Counted from the first letter of the stretch, positions 1 through 8,165 are shown. The stretch: 64,000 nt of DNA from Candidatus Saccharicenans sp. (GCA_030017715.1 JASEIU010000002.1:422915-486914), one strand, 5' to 3'. Notes: a model not told the origin generated them from the sequence alone. Translations and numbers: made by a program.

Positions 1-343
1 TCTTGAAAATTTTCAGGCAGACAGGAAAAAGAGCAGTCCCGGTGCCCAGGGCCAGAATTGTCACCAGCAGGCTGAATAAAAGATAAGCGCCGCCGGCCAG
101 CCACAGCCAGAACCTGGCCGAAGACTTAAGGGACGGCAGGCTGGCCATCACCCGGTCGGAGAAGTCGGGCGGCAGCGCCGGCTCCGGCAGGCCGGAAATG
201 GACTTTAGGTAGAGACAACGGTCGGCCAGCAACCGCCGGCAACGGGAGCAGGCAACGAGATGTTCTTCTACCCGGGCCCGGCCTTCGCCAGGCAACACCT
301 GCTCCAGGTAAGAGTAAATTTCATTCAGGTCGGGACAGCTCAT
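1..343 (-). CDS. Putative anti-sigma factor (zinc-finger type), partial
   Basis: Only the first 114 residues are in the window; the 3' end lies beyond base 1. The N-terminus has a zf-HC2 anti-sigma zinc motif, H28-x3-C32-x2-C35 (HLVACSRC). A linker follows, then one hydrophobic segment at about residues 79-101, giving a cytoplasmic sigma-binding domain tethered to the inner membrane. The ATG overlaps the stop of the upstream ECF sigma gene by four bases (ATGA), so the two are translationally coupled, the usual arrangement for a sigma factor and its anti-sigma partner. The signal sensed is probably carried by the missing C-terminal part and cannot be judged. Confidence 0.8.
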   Translation of the reverse strand, partial: MSCPDLNEIYSYLEQVLPGEGRARVEEHLVACSRCRRLLADRCLYLKSISGLPEPALPPDFSDRVMASLPSLKSSARFWLWLAGGAYLLFSLLVTILALGTGTALFPVCLKIFK

Positions 344-924
344 TTTTCCTCCAGCCAGGAGCGAAGCCATTCCCGGGCTTGAAACACCCGGTTTTTGACC
401 GTGCCCACCGGCAGATGCTTGATGGCTGCGATCTCTTCATATGAAAAATCATTCATATGTCTGAGGACAAACAACTCTTTCAGGCTCTCCGGAAGCCGGC
501 TTATGGCCTGTTCAATCTTCTCCAGGAGTTCCCTTTTTTCAAAGTTTTCAGAAACCGGCGGCTCGTAATCGGGAACCTGCAGCGGCCGGCGGTCTTCGTC
601 CTCAGATTGGCTATCGATTGACATCAGGGGCAATTTCTTCTTTCTCCAGTGGTCGATCAGCAGGTTGGAGGCTATCCGGAAAAGCCAGGTGGAAAACTGG
701 TATTTTTCACGGTAAGTGTGAAGAGCGGCATAGGCTCTCAGGAAAACTTCCTGGGTAAAGTCCAGACTCAATTCTCTCTCCTGCAGCAGCCGGCCGAAAT
801 AGTTGAACAGCGGCTGCTGGTATTTTTTGACCAGAAGCTCGAAAGACTGCCTGTCTCCTTTGAGACTCTGACGCACCAGAATTCTGTCCTCATCGGGCAC
901 CATCTTGGGCTTCTGCATATTCAT
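340..924 (-). CDS. ECF-type RNA polymerase sigma-70 factor
   Basis: A 194-residue protein with region 2 at about residues 18-96 (core binding and -10 recognition; FTQEVFLRAY and FSTWLFRIASNLLID are typical) and region 4 at about 139-194, a helix-turn-helix reading YEEIAAIKHLPVGTVKNRV. Regions 1 and 3 are absent, which defines the ECF class. It should direct RNA polymerase to a dedicated promoter set and be held inactive by the downstream zinc-finger anti-sigma factor, with which it overlaps by four bases. The upstream LolA-like gene on the same strand ends 37 bases away, so the three may form one envelope-stress operon. A second ATG lies two codons in; neither start has a strong Shine-Dalgarno sequence. 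Confidence 0.93.
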   Translation of the reverse strand: MNMQKPKMVPDEDRILVRQSLKGDRQSFELLVKKYQQPLFNYFGRLLQERELSLDFTQEVFLRAYAALHTYREKYQFSTWLFRIASNLLIDHWRKKKLPLMSIDSQSEDEDRRPLQVPDYEPPVSENFEKRELLEKIEQAISRLPESLKELFVLRHMNDFSYEEIAAIKHLPVGTVKNRVFQAREWLRSWLEEK

Positions 925-961
925 ACGAAAAATCGACCGGCGGGTTTAAGAACCCTGAGGG

Positions 962-1678
962 CTACTTAATGGAGCCGGTCTCGATTATCTCGCAGTCCGG
1001 CGGGACCCGGAGGTTGAAAATTTCCTCCGGTATTTTTCGGTCGGTTACGATCCGTCTGAAATGATATTCCAGTTTTCCCCCTGCCGGTTCAAAAAAAACG
1101 GCCTTGGTGATAAGCCAGCTATCCCGGTCTATTTCCAGCAGCAGATAGGAGAACTGGCCATCCTCGACGGGGATGAGGCGGAGCTGGTAGACGTTTTTTC
1201 GTTCGCTGGGGAAGGGATTGAACTCAACCCGGTAGCGCTCGGACAGGGATAAATTGCCCGACAGGAGTCCCAGGATTTCCGATTCCTGAACTTCGGACCG
1301 GGCGGCATTCTTGATAAGTTGCTTATCCTCGGGGAAATATAGCCAGAAGTTGCCGTCCTTGACCAGAAAAATCTGTTTTTCGGGGGAGTTGTATTCCCAG
1401 CGCATCCGGTCCGGGCGGCTTATGAAAAGCTGGCCCTGTCCCGTCATGGGCTCGGGCGTGCTGGAGGAATAGTAGAACTGCCGGAACTCGGCTCTCAGGG
1501 TAACGACTGCCTTCAGCCTGTTCTCCAGGCGGCGGGCGACCTGGTCGGCCGTGAGGTCGGCGGCAGCGGTTAAGAGGGGCTGAATAGCGACACAGGCCAG
1601 CAGAACCAGCCGCCGCAGCGGCCTGGCCGAGAAAAGCCCGGCCCTTATCCCGGCCGGAACGGCCTTATAAAATGACAT
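962..1678 (-). CDS. LolA-like outer-membrane lipoprotein carrier protein
   Basis: Periplasmic protein of the LolA/LolB fold, which binds the acyl chains of lipoproteins and carries them to the outer membrane. A hydrophobic signal segment near residues 18-40 is followed by the family pattern: RLENRLKAVVTLRAEFRQFY, then GQGQLFISRPDRMRWEY, then a region with KDGNFWLYFPEDKQL. About 238 residues, normal length. I chose the ATG at 1678 because a GAGG motif stands seven bases upstream; the TTG six bases earlier has no room for one. It precedes the ECF sigma gene on the same strand, which suggests a link to envelope homeostasis. Confidence 0.82.
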   Translation of the reverse strand: MSFYKAVPAGIRAGLFSARPLRRLVLLACVAIQPLLTAAADLTADQVARRLENRLKAVVTLRAEFRQFYYSSSTPEPMTGQGQLFISRPDRMRWEYNSPEKQIFLVKDGNFWLYFPEDKQLIKNAARSEVQESEILGLLSGNLSLSERYRVEFNPFPSERKNVYQLRLIPVEDGQFSYLLLEIDRDSWLITKAVFFEPAGGKLEYHFRRIVTDRKIPEEIFNLRVPPDCEIIETGSIK

Positions 1679-1764
1679 GGTCAAACCTCGATTTAAGACA
1701 GGTTAACCTTATTTTCTCCGAGCCTGCGGTCAATGTCAATCAACCCGGCCGGGCAGAATTCTTC

Positions 1765-1793
1765 TTGACAAGGGTGGAGAAAGCGGATAAAAG
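1765..1793 (+). promoter_or_regulatory. Sigma-70-like promoter for the TPR gene
   Basis: A perfect TTGACA at 1765-1770 is separated by 17 bases from TAAAAG at 1788-1793. The start codon of the TPR gene follows about 30 bases later behind an AAGGAGGG ribosome-binding site. The -10 box matches only four of six positions. Confidence 0.5.
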
Positions 1794-1823
1794 ATAAGGG
1801 CAAAATATTCAAGGAGGGAACGG

Positions 1824-2630
1824 ATGTCCACAAAAAGCTTGAGAACAATTCTGACGCTGGTTATAGGCCTCGGTCTGCTGGCCGGTTTCTCTCTGGCCCA
1901 GACAGCTGAGGAGCTTATTAAGAGTGGCGACGAATATTATTCTAAATGGGAAGACCAGAAAGCGCTGGCCGAGTACCTGAAAGCCCTGGAAATAGAACCC
2001 AAAAATTATGAAGCTCTCTGGAAAGCCTCCCGGGGATACGTCGATGTGGCCGACCTGATGACCGAAACCGGAAAGGAAGCGGAAAAGCAAAAATTCGATA
2101 TGTACTTAAAGGCGGAAAGATATGCCAGGCAGGCCATCTCGGTCAACCCCAACGATACCTGGGGACATTTCTTCCTGTCGGCGGCCCTCGGCAAAAAAGT
2201 CCTGATGCTCGGCAAGAAGGAGCAGATTGATGCTTCCAAGCAGGTCAAGGCAGCCGTGGATAAAGCTATAGAGCTTGACCCCAATAACGACCTGGCCTAC
2301 CACGCCCTCGGCCGCTGGCATCGCCGGATGGCTGAGATCGGAGGGGCCAAGAGAGCCCTGGGCAGCTTGATCTACGGTTCAATTCCCAGGGGTTCCTTTG
2401 AAGAGTCTGAGAAGTGGTTGAAAAAGGCGGTGGAACTGAAGCCGGACTACATCAACCACCACCTTGAACTCGGCCGGACTTATGTCGAGACCAAAAAATA
2501 TGATTTGGCCGCCCAGGAGTTCAACCAATGCCTGGAGCTGCCCGAAGCTTCGGCCAAGGATAAACAGCTAAAAGAAGAGGCTAAAAAAGAGCTGGCCAGC
2601 CTGAGCAAACAAAGCTCAAAAGAAGACTAA
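1824..2630 (+). CDS. Secreted TPR-repeat protein, RMDN-like
   Basis: 268 residues with a signal peptide (about residues 1-25, ending GFSLAQ). Helical TPR repeats follow at roughly 27-60, 90-125, 135-170 and 200-235. The pattern HALGRWHRRMAEIG followed by GSFEESEKWLKKAVELKP resembles the eukaryotic 'regulator of microtubule dynamics' TPR family and its bacterial relatives; this is a resemblance, not a function. TPRs usually scaffold protein complexes, here probably in the periplasm. The start is well supported by AAGGAGGG seven bases upstream and a promoter-like sequence. The gene stands alone and is divergent from the lolA-sigma operon. Confidence 0.75.
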   Translation: MSTKSLRTILTLVIGLGLLAGFSLAQTAEELIKSGDEYYSKWEDQKALAEYLKALEIEPKNYEALWKASRGYVDVADLMTETGKEAEKQKFDMYLKAERYARQAISVNPNDTWGHFFLSAALGKKVLMLGKKEQIDASKQVKAAVDKAIELDPNNDLAYHALGRWHRRMAEIGGAKRALGSLIYGSIPRGSFEESEKWLKKAVELKPDYINHHLELGRTYVETKKYDLAAQEFNQCLELPEASAKDKQLKEEAKKELASLSKQSSKED

Positions 2631-2673
2631 GAATACCGGTCGGCTGTCGAGGGGTGAGTCGGTCCGGGTTGAT

Positions 2674-3240
2674 TCAGGACGGCTCTTCTTCTGAAAAGAC
2701 CTGGGCCTCAAAAACTTCAATATTTACTTCGCGCTTCCATTCATCAACCGTCAATCCGGCCTTGAGACAGCCGTGGTTTAAGAAAGTTTCCAGGTCCCAG
2801 TCGTATTCCAGCGGGACCTGGGGGAGAAGCAAGCCTTTATTGATTCCCTTGCTGATGATGATGCCGTGCCGGCCGACGACCACCTCTTCCGGTTTTTTTA
2901 CTTTCCGGGGAAGGGTCAGGACAGAGATTTCAATCACCAGGTCGTCGAGTTCGGCCTCGGTGAGCGGCGGAAAGCGGTAATCTTCGCTGGCCGCGGCCAC
3001 AGCCATTTCAATTACAGTCTGGTAAAGCGGCTTATAAGGAAGCGGATAACCGATGCAGCCCCTGAGCTGGCCGTTGACTTTCAGGGTGACGAAGGCGCCC
3101 TGCTTTTGTTCGAGCCTTGGATTTTTAGCCTCTTCCTGCAGCCTCCGGCGGCTTTTAAGGAAATGGGTTATGGAGCGGCGGGCCAGTTGCAGCAGATATA
3201 TCTTTTCTTCCTCCGTCAGGTATCCGGAATTTTCAGTCAT
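2674..3240 (-). CDS. amrA: AMMECR1-domain protein (AmmeMemoRadiSam protein A)
   Basis: 188 residues, almost entirely an AMMECR1 domain. The invariant motif LRGCIG is at residues 59-64, followed by the conserved helix with MAVAAASEDYRFPPL and the strand DLVIEISVLT. The family is universal in archaea and eukaryotes and common in bacteria. In prokaryotes it often sits beside a MEMO dioxygenase-like gene and a radical SAM gene (the AmmeMemoRadiSam set), whose reaction is unknown. Neither partner is adjacent here. The start overlaps the end of the upstream gene by eight bases, so the two are coupled. Confidence 0.88.
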   Translation of the reverse strand: MTENSGYLTEEEKIYLLQLARRSITHFLKSRRRLQEEAKNPRLEQKQGAFVTLKVNGQLRGCIGYPLPYKPLYQTVIEMAVAAASEDYRFPPLTEAELDDLVIEISVLTLPRKVKKPEEVVVGRHGIIISKGINKGLLLPQVPLEYDWDLETFLNHGCLKAGLTVDEWKREVNIEVFEAQVFSEEEPS

Positions 3241-3634
3241 CTGGGCCCTCCATTTCCAGGATGATCCGTCGGAGAGGCCGGAAGCAGAATTTCCGGTCGA
3301 ACTCTATCATACGGGCCCGGGGTTTTATTTCCCCGCGGGCGCCGACGGCGAGCGACAGAAAGACTTTGCCGGCCAGCAGCGGCCGGAGAACTCTTTTCAT
3401 CGTGACCGGGCTGGAATCCAGGCTGAACACCCCCAGGATGTCCAGGCCCCGGTTCTGCTCCACCCGGAAAAAGGTTTCAGCTTTCAGGAGTTCAGGCCAG
3501 GAAAGATAGATGACTTTTTCCACAAACAGCCCGGGCCCGGTCTGCCTGCCCAGCAGGTAACCCTGAGCCGGACGTCCGGAGCAGGCTCGCAGCAGCAGCT
3601 CCTTCCTGGCTTCCTGGAGAATTATCAGTTCCAT
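3233..3634 (-). CDS. Uncharacterised protein, possible inactive JAMM/MPN-like fold
   Basis: 133 residues from the ATG at 3634. A TTG further upstream would add 14 unconvincing residues. The order of elements recalls a JAMM/MPN domain: a first helix, then RPAQGYLLGR, a strand VEKVIYL, then LGVFSLDSSP where active members have G-x-x-H-S-H-P. Both metal-binding histidines are absent, so it would be catalytically dead if related. It overlaps the AMMECR1 gene by eight bases. A TATAAT lies on this strand just upstream of the start. The family assignment is a structural guess; an unrelated alpha/beta protein is possible. Confidence 0.55.
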   Translation of the reverse strand: MELIILQEARKELLLRACSGRPAQGYLLGRQTGPGLFVEKVIYLSWPELLKAETFFRVEQNRGLDILGVFSLDSSPVTMKRVLRPLLAGKVFLSLAVGARGEIKPRARMIEFDRKFCFRPLRRIILEMEGPDD

Positions 3635-3684
3635 GACTCTGACCAAATTATAACACACCTCTTTTCCGGGCGGCAAAAATTCGC

Positions 3685-3713
3685 TTGACGCCGGTTTCTG
3701 GTTGACATAATAT
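3685..3713 (+). promoter_or_regulatory. Sigma-70-like promoter for the MBL-xerD pair
   Basis: TTGACG at 3685-3690, a 17-base spacer, then TAATAT at 3708-3713, ending 23 bases before the ATG of the metallo-beta-lactamase-fold gene. Confidence 0.45.
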
Positions 3714-3736
3714 TAGCGCTGTGGGGTGGTGGCGGA

Positions 3737-4357
3737 ATGAATTATCAGCTGGTAATCGTCGGGCCGCTGGAAACGAATTGCTATCTTTACTTCTGCCCTG
3801 AGACCAGGGAATGCGCGGTCATCGACCCCGGGGCCGGGGCCGACCAGATTTTCCCACTGATCACCCATCTCAGCCTGAAGCCGGTCATCATTCTCAACAC
3901 CCATGGCCACGTGGACCACACCGGCGCCAATATCGAAATCAAGGACAGGTACGGGGTGCCGATTGCCATCCATCAGGACGACCTGCCGTTGCTTGAAGAA
4001 AGTATCCAGCTGGAATTCGGACTGATGCTGGGAGCCAAACCCTCTCCCCGGCCGGACCGTTTGCTGGTTGACGGGGACGAGGTCAGGGTTGGACAGACCA
4101 GCCTCAAGGTTATTCATACGCCGGGCCACAGTCCGGGCAGCGTTTGCTTTTACACTCCCGGCATTCTTTTCTCCGGCGACACCCTGTTCTGCGGGGGAGT
4201 GGGCCGGACCGACCTTCCCGGAGGTTCCTGGAAGGACCTGATCCGTTCTCTGAGAACGAGGGTTCTAACCTATCCCGAGGAGACCGTGGTTTTGCCCGGA
4301 CATGGCCCGAGAACCACCGTCGGAGAAGAAAAAGAAAACAACCCTTTTCTTGAATAG
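3737..4357 (+). CDS. MBL-fold metallo-hydrolase, glyoxalase II-like
   Basis: 206 residues of the metallo-beta-lactamase fold. The metal site motif H-x-H-x-D-H is at residues 56-61 (NTHGHVDH). The further ligands are the histidine in HTPGHSPGSV, the aspartate in FSGDTLF and the histidine in LPGHGP. This short form without the long C-terminal domain of classical glyoxalase II is typical of cytosolic thioester hydrolases or persulfide-dioxygenase relatives; the substrate cannot be read from the sequence. It is followed after 17 bases by a tyrosine recombinase gene and probably shares its transcript. Confidence 0.9.
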   Translation: MNYQLVIVGPLETNCYLYFCPETRECAVIDPGAGADQIFPLITHLSLKPVIILNTHGHVDHTGANIEIKDRYGVPIAIHQDDLPLLEESIQLEFGLMLGAKPSPRPDRLLVDGDEVRVGQTSLKVIHTPGHSPGSVCFYTPGILFSGDTLFCGGVGRTDLPGGSWKDLIRSLRTRVLTYPEETVVLPGHGPRTTVGEEKENNPFLE

Positions 4358-4374
4358 AAGCGAAGCCGTTAACC

Positions 4375-5268
4375 ATGCCCAAATACCAGGAAGAACTGCT
4401 AAAGATTTATTGCGACTACCTGGCGGTGGAAAAAGGGCTGTCAGCCAACAGCCTGAGTTCCTACGCCCTGGACATCAAGAAGCTGTTTGATTTTCTGGAA
4501 CGGAGTAAAAAGAGTCTCCTGAAAATGAAAGAGGCGGACCTGGTTGAGTTCATTCATCTTCAGGCCCAGTCTGGCCTTTCTCCCCGTTCGCTGGCCAGGC
4601 TGGTGAGTTCGTTGAAATCATTTTTCCGGTTCCTCCTTCTGGAAAATCATATCAAGAAGAATCCAGCCGAGAGACTGACCTCTCCCTCGCTGTGGCTGAC
4701 CCTGCCCAGAGTGCTGTCGGTTGAGGAGGTGGAAAGCCTGCTGGAAAGGCCCGACCTGAACCAGCCGCAGGGGATCAGAGACCGGGCGGTGCTGGAAATC
4801 CTGTATGGCTGCGGCCTCCGGGTGTCCGAGCTGGTCTCGCTCGAACTTAAGGATGTGCGTCTAGCCCAGGGTTTTTTAATCTGCAAGGGTAAAGGCAACA
4901 AAGAAAGAATAGTCCCGGTCGGTCGGGCTGCCGCCCGCTGGTTGAATAGCTACCTGAAGGAGGTCCGTCCGCTCTGGGACAGGAAGGGTTCGGCTGAAAT
5001 CTTTCTCACCCGCCGCGGGAAACCGTTTACCAGACAGGGCATCTGGAAAATTCTGAAGGCTTATGGCCAGGAGGCGGGCCTCCGGGATAAGATTCATCCT
5101 CACGTGCTGCGCCACTCTTTTGCCACCCATCTTCTGGAAAGAGGAGCCGACCTGAGGTCAGTGCAGATGCTGCTGGGTCACAGCCAGATTACCACCACCC
5201 AGATTTACACCCACGTCAGCCGGGACAGGCTCAAGCAGATCTATGACCGCTTCCATCCCCGGGCCTGA
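4375..5268 (+). CDS. xerD: Site-specific tyrosine recombinase, XerD-type
   Basis: 297 residues, the normal XerC/XerD length. The N-terminal SAM-like core-binding domain spans about 1-90 and the catalytic domain about 110-297. Catalytic residues are visible: R149 (GCGLRVSEL), a lysine in the KGKGNKER hairpin, H243-x-x-R246 (HVLRHSFATHLL), H269 (LLGHS) and nucleophile Y278 (TQIYTHV). Xer recombinases resolve chromosome dimers at dif during division, with FtsK. No prophage, integron or attachment site is nearby, which supports a housekeeping role. XerC versus XerD cannot be settled without its partner. Confidence 0.9.
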   Translation: MPKYQEELLKIYCDYLAVEKGLSANSLSSYALDIKKLFDFLERSKKSLLKMKEADLVEFIHLQAQSGLSPRSLARLVSSLKSFFRFLLLENHIKKNPAERLTSPSLWLTLPRVLSVEEVESLLERPDLNQPQGIRDRAVLEILYGCGLRVSELVSLELKDVRLAQGFLICKGKGNKERIVPVGRAAARWLNSYLKEVRPLWDRKGSAEIFLTRRGKPFTRQGIWKILKAYGQEAGLRDKIHPHVLRHSFATHLLERGADLRSVQMLLGHSQITTTQIYTHVSRDRLKQIYDRFHPRA

Positions 5269-5278
5269 GGCTTTCTAA

Positions 5279-5947
5279 CTATTTGTTGGCTTTATTCAGT
5301 TCCAGTACGCCCCTTACCTTGCTTCTCTGATGAACAGTCAAAGAGCCTGGCTCCTGGATACTGGTTTCTTCCTCCCAGTTGAATTCTTCCCGGACTTCAT
5401 TCCGGGCCAGCAGACTTCTCCGGAGTCTCAGGTTCCTGTTTCCGCGAGTTACCTTCCGGTTAATCCAGGGGATTTTTTCGGCTGGTCTGGGCCAGGGCAC
5501 AGCTGGCAAGACCAGCCTGACTTGACTGCCGGGAGAGCTTCCGGCATAGCTGATAACTTCGGGGTTGAAGCTGTAATAGAAGTTGATCTCTTCCTCTTTT
5601 CCCTCCGCGTAGTTCAGCTTAAGCTCCGGGACCGGAACCTGGACGAAGGGGACCTGGCCGGGGGAGGGCCTGAGTTCCCAGCGGCCCAACTCTGAACCCA
5701 GATGATAGATGATGAAATCCGGTCCGTCTTCCTCCAGAAAACCAGCCCAGCCGATCTCCAGGAAGTAAGTCCCGGCCGTTTTGCCGGGAGGAGAGGTCCA
5801 GAAGTCGCTCCTGACCTGAAGCTTCAGAGCCAGCTTCCACAAGCGGTCTTGGTGTCGAACTGCCCAGAAGGCCGGATAGAGCAGGGCGGTAAGGACCATA
5901 ACGGCCGCCATGGCCAGTACGGGAAATCTCCGAATTTTGAAACCCAA
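5279..5947 (-). CDS. Uncharacterised single-pass membrane protein
   Basis: I do not recognise this protein. From the TTG at 5947 it has 222 residues: a basic N-terminus (KIRR), one membrane segment (LAMAAVMVLTALLYPAFW), then a soluble region rich in beta-strand and aromatic residues, ending in a basic tail. It probably sits in the inner membrane with its bulk in the periplasm. An ATG at 5911 would cut into the membrane segment and has a poor ribosome-binding site, so I prefer the TTG, which lies just downstream of AGGATCAGGG. The gene is divergent from the TetR-RND operon and its promoter shares that intergenic region, so the same regulator may act on it. Confidence 0.6.
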   Translation of the reverse strand: MGFKIRRFPVLAMAAVMVLTALLYPAFWAVRHQDRLWKLALKLQVRSDFWTSPPGKTAGTYFLEIGWAGFLEEDGPDFIIYHLGSELGRWELRPSPGQVPFVQVPVPELKLNYAEGKEEEINFYYSFNPEVISYAGSSPGSQVRLVLPAVPWPRPAEKIPWINRKVTRGNRNLRLRRSLLARNEVREEFNWEEETSIQEPGSLTVHQRSKVRGVLELNKANK

Positions 5948-5970
5948 GACCCTGATCCTGCGTATATAAT

Positions 5971-6000
5971 ATTTTAGACATAAATTCTCACTATTGACAA
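5971..6000 (-). promoter_or_regulatory. Promoter for the minus-strand membrane-protein gene
   Basis: Read on the minus strand: TTGTCA (6000-5995), an 18-base spacer and TAAAAT (5976-5971). Its -35 box overlaps the -35 box of the divergent promoter, so the two would compete for polymerase. Confidence 0.45.
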
Positions 6001-6022
6001 GCGGCCATCCCGGTGGTAGAGT
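5994..6022 (+). promoter_or_regulatory. Promoter for the tetR-RND efflux operon
   Basis: Perfect TTGACA at 5994-5999, 17-base spacer, TAGAGT at 6017-6022 (four of six). The predicted transcript start falls just ahead of the palindromic operator at 6044-6065. Confidence 0.45.
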
Positions 6023-6043
6023 ATACAGTCTTATCAGGCTAAA

Positions 6044-6065
6044 AATTAAACTCACCAGTTTAATT
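6044..6065. promoter_or_regulatory. Palindromic operator, probable TetR binding site
   Basis: A perfect inverted repeat with nine-base arms, AATTAAACT and AGTTTAATT, around a four-base spacer CACC. It lies between the predicted promoter and the TetR-family start codon, where an autorepressor would bind. A second, looser inverted repeat (TTACTA, seven bases, TAGTAA; 6064-6082) overlaps its right edge and may be a second half of the operator region. Confidence 0.65.
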
Positions 6066-6097
6066 ACTAAACTAAATAGTAAATTATGGAGATCAGA

Positions 6098-6778
6098 ATG
6101 ACCAAAGGCCGAACTAAAAAAGAAGCAATTCGGGCCGAGTACAAGAAGCTGATGCTGCAGGCCGCCGAAAGGGTCATCATCCGCCGCGGTTTCAGGTCGG
6201 CCACCATGGACGAGATTGCCAGGGAAGCCAACTTTTCCAAGGCCACTCTCTATAAATGCTTCAATAACAAAGGACAGATTATTCTGGAAATCATCCTGCA
6301 GTACATTGATGAGATAAAAGAGCGCCTGAGGCAAATACAGCAGTCTGACCTGACCGCTGAAGAAAAGCTTAAACAGATGATCCTGTCCATCCTGGACATC
6401 CAGACCAGGAAAGAAAACATTGCCAGGGTGTTTGTCCAGGATAAGAGCCTTCGGGATTTTGCCCACCGGATTTTTGCCGCGGCCAGGAAAGAAGATAATC
6501 GCGAATTTCAGCAGGCTCTTAAGATTTTTAAGTCAAAACGGGAGGAGATTATTCAGTCGGGGCATCAGGTGATTACCGAAGGCATAGAACAGGGTAAATT
6601 CGTCCCCGCCGAACCTGAAAAACTTCTCCGCTATGTCTGGGCTTTGATCGAAGGTCTGATCCATACCCGGTACTGGCAGGAAAAGAGAATCTCTCCCCGG
6701 GATGAAACCGAACAGATATTCGGCTTCCTGATGACGGGCATTGCCGGGAAGTCTTTTCGGAAAGGAGCGACAGAATGA
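6098..6778 (+). CDS. TetR/AcrR-family transcriptional regulator
   Basis: 226 residues from the ATG at 6098, chosen because GGAG stands six bases upstream; an ATG four codons earlier has no ribosome-binding site. The N-terminal helix-turn-helix is canonical: a helix with AAERVIIRRGFRSATMDEIAREA, then NFSKATLYKCFNNKGQI. The C-terminal ligand domain is all helical. It overlaps the TolC gene by four bases (ATGA), so it leads the efflux operon and is expected to repress it until a substrate binds. The palindrome at 6044-6065 is the likely operator. Confidence 0.9.
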   Translation: MTKGRTKKEAIRAEYKKLMLQAAERVIIRRGFRSATMDEIAREANFSKATLYKCFNNKGQIILEIILQYIDEIKERLRQIQQSDLTAEEKLKQMILSILDIQTRKENIARVFVQDKSLRDFAHRIFAAARKEDNREFQQALKIFKSKREEIIQSGHQVITEGIEQGKFVPAEPEKLLRYVWALIEGLIHTRYWQEKRISPRDETEQIFGFLMTGIAGKSFRKGATE

Positions 6779-8133
6779 AAGCCACAAGATACTGGCTGTT
6801 TATGATGATCTTTCTGGCCCTGAGCTGGTTGAACCTGCCGGCCCAGGATAGGGCCAGCAACAAACTGGAACTAACTCTCGACGATTGTCTCAAGCTGGCC
6901 CTGGAACAGAATCCCTTCTACCTGGCCAGCTTGGAAAAAGAAAGCGAGGCCCGGGCTCAGGTTCACCGGGCTGTGTCAGGATTTCTGCCGACCCTCAACG
7001 CCCAGGGCAGCGACATTCTTGACAAGAAGGTTTTCACGGTGGAAATTCCGCCGATGGTTCCGGGCGGCCAGCCGCAGCGGGTTAAGTTTGATTTCACCAG
7101 GACCTACCAGATGAGCCTGAATTTCTCTTTTCCCCTGTTCACGGGCGGACGCCTGACCTCGGCTTACCGTCAGGCCGATTACAATTATCAGGCTACCCAG
7201 GAAACAATCAAGCAGACCCGCCAGGAAACCATATTGAACGTCAAGCAGGCCTTCTATGGATATCTCCTGGCCCGCCGCTTCCTGGAAGTGGCCGAGGAAT
7301 CGGTCAGCCTGGCCGAAAAGCACCTGAAAAACGTCAGGAACCTGGCCGAAGTGGGCATGGCCACCAGGTTCGACCTGCTCCGGGCCGAGGTCCAGCTGGC
7401 CAACCTGCAACCCCAGTTGATCAGGGCCAGGAACGGTTTGCAGATGTCGGAACTGGCTCTTAAGAATCTCCTGGGTCTTGACCTTAACCAGTCGGTGGAG
7501 ATAAAAGGCGAGCTGTCCTTCCAGGAGGTTGAGATAAATCCCGAGGAAGCGACGCAGAAAGCCCTGCTCAACCGGCCCGAAATACAACAGCTCGGTTATC
7601 AAAGGCGGATGGCCGGAGAGATGGTCAAACTGGCCAGAGCGGCCGACCTGCCGACCGTGGCCATAGGCGGCCAGATTAACTACTGGTCCAATTATCTCAA
7701 TTTCAAGAAGAATAACTGGGAAAATTATTACACCATCAGCCTGGCTCTGAACATTCCCATTTTTAATGGATTTGCCGCTCAGGCCCAGGCGGCTCAGGCC
7801 AAAGCCCTGGCCCGGCAGCTTGATTACTCAATGAAGGGGCTGACCGAGGCTGTTAAGCTGGAGGTGGAACAGGCCATCCTTAATTACCGGCAGGCACGGG
7901 AAGCGCTGCTGTCGCAGCAGAAAAACGTGGAACAGGCCGCTGAAGCCGTGCGACTGGCGGAACTTAACTTTGCCGAAGGTCTGGCCACCACCCTTGACGT
8001 GACCACGGCTCAGGTAGCTCTGAGCCAGGCCAGAACCAACTACGCCCAGGCCCAGTATGAATGTCTGACCGCTCTGGCTCAACTGGAGAAAGCCACGGGC
8101 GAATCGATATCAGGTTATAAAGCCGACAGGTAA
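6775..8133 (+). CDS. TolC-family outer-membrane efflux channel
   Basis: 452 residues with a signal peptide (cleavage near LPAQ, about residue 24). Two homologous halves of long coiled helices follow, as in TolC/OprM: LTLDDCLKLALEQNPFYLAS opens the first and TQKALLNRPEIQQLGYQRR opens the second. The strand regions (SFPLFTGGRLTSAYRQ and LNIPIFNGFAAQAQAAQAK) are the usual beta-barrel insertions. It forms the outer-membrane and periplasmic tunnel of the tripartite pump encoded by the next two genes. It starts within the stop of tetR and is 32 bases from the adaptor gene. Confidence 0.93.
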   Translation: MKATRYWLFMMIFLALSWLNLPAQDRASNKLELTLDDCLKLALEQNPFYLASLEKESEARAQVHRAVSGFLPTLNAQGSDILDKKVFTVEIPPMVPGGQPQRVKFDFTRTYQMSLNFSFPLFTGGRLTSAYRQADYNYQATQETIKQTRQETILNVKQAFYGYLLARRFLEVAEESVSLAEKHLKNVRNLAEVGMATRFDLLRAEVQLANLQPQLIRARNGLQMSELALKNLLGLDLNQSVEIKGELSFQEVEINPEEATQKALLNRPEIQQLGYQRRMAGEMVKLARAADLPTVAIGGQINYWSNYLNFKKNNWENYYTISLALNIPIFNGFAAQAQAAQAKALARQLDYSMKGLTEAVKLEVEQAILNYRQAREALLSQQKNVEQAAEAVRLAELNFAEGLATTLDVTTAQVALSQARTNYAQAQYECLTALAQLEKATGESISGYKADR

Positions 8134-8165
8134 TAAATAAACCGGCGGTTTAACAGGAGGAAAAA

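Noticed and set aside
6086-6097. Upstream ATG of the TetR gene
   Set aside because: No ribosome-binding site before it; GGAG sits inside these codons and serves the ATG at 6098.
5948-6466. N-terminal extension of the minus-strand membrane protein through the TetR gene
   Set aside because: It would run antisense through tetR and across both promoters; the extension has no protein-like character.
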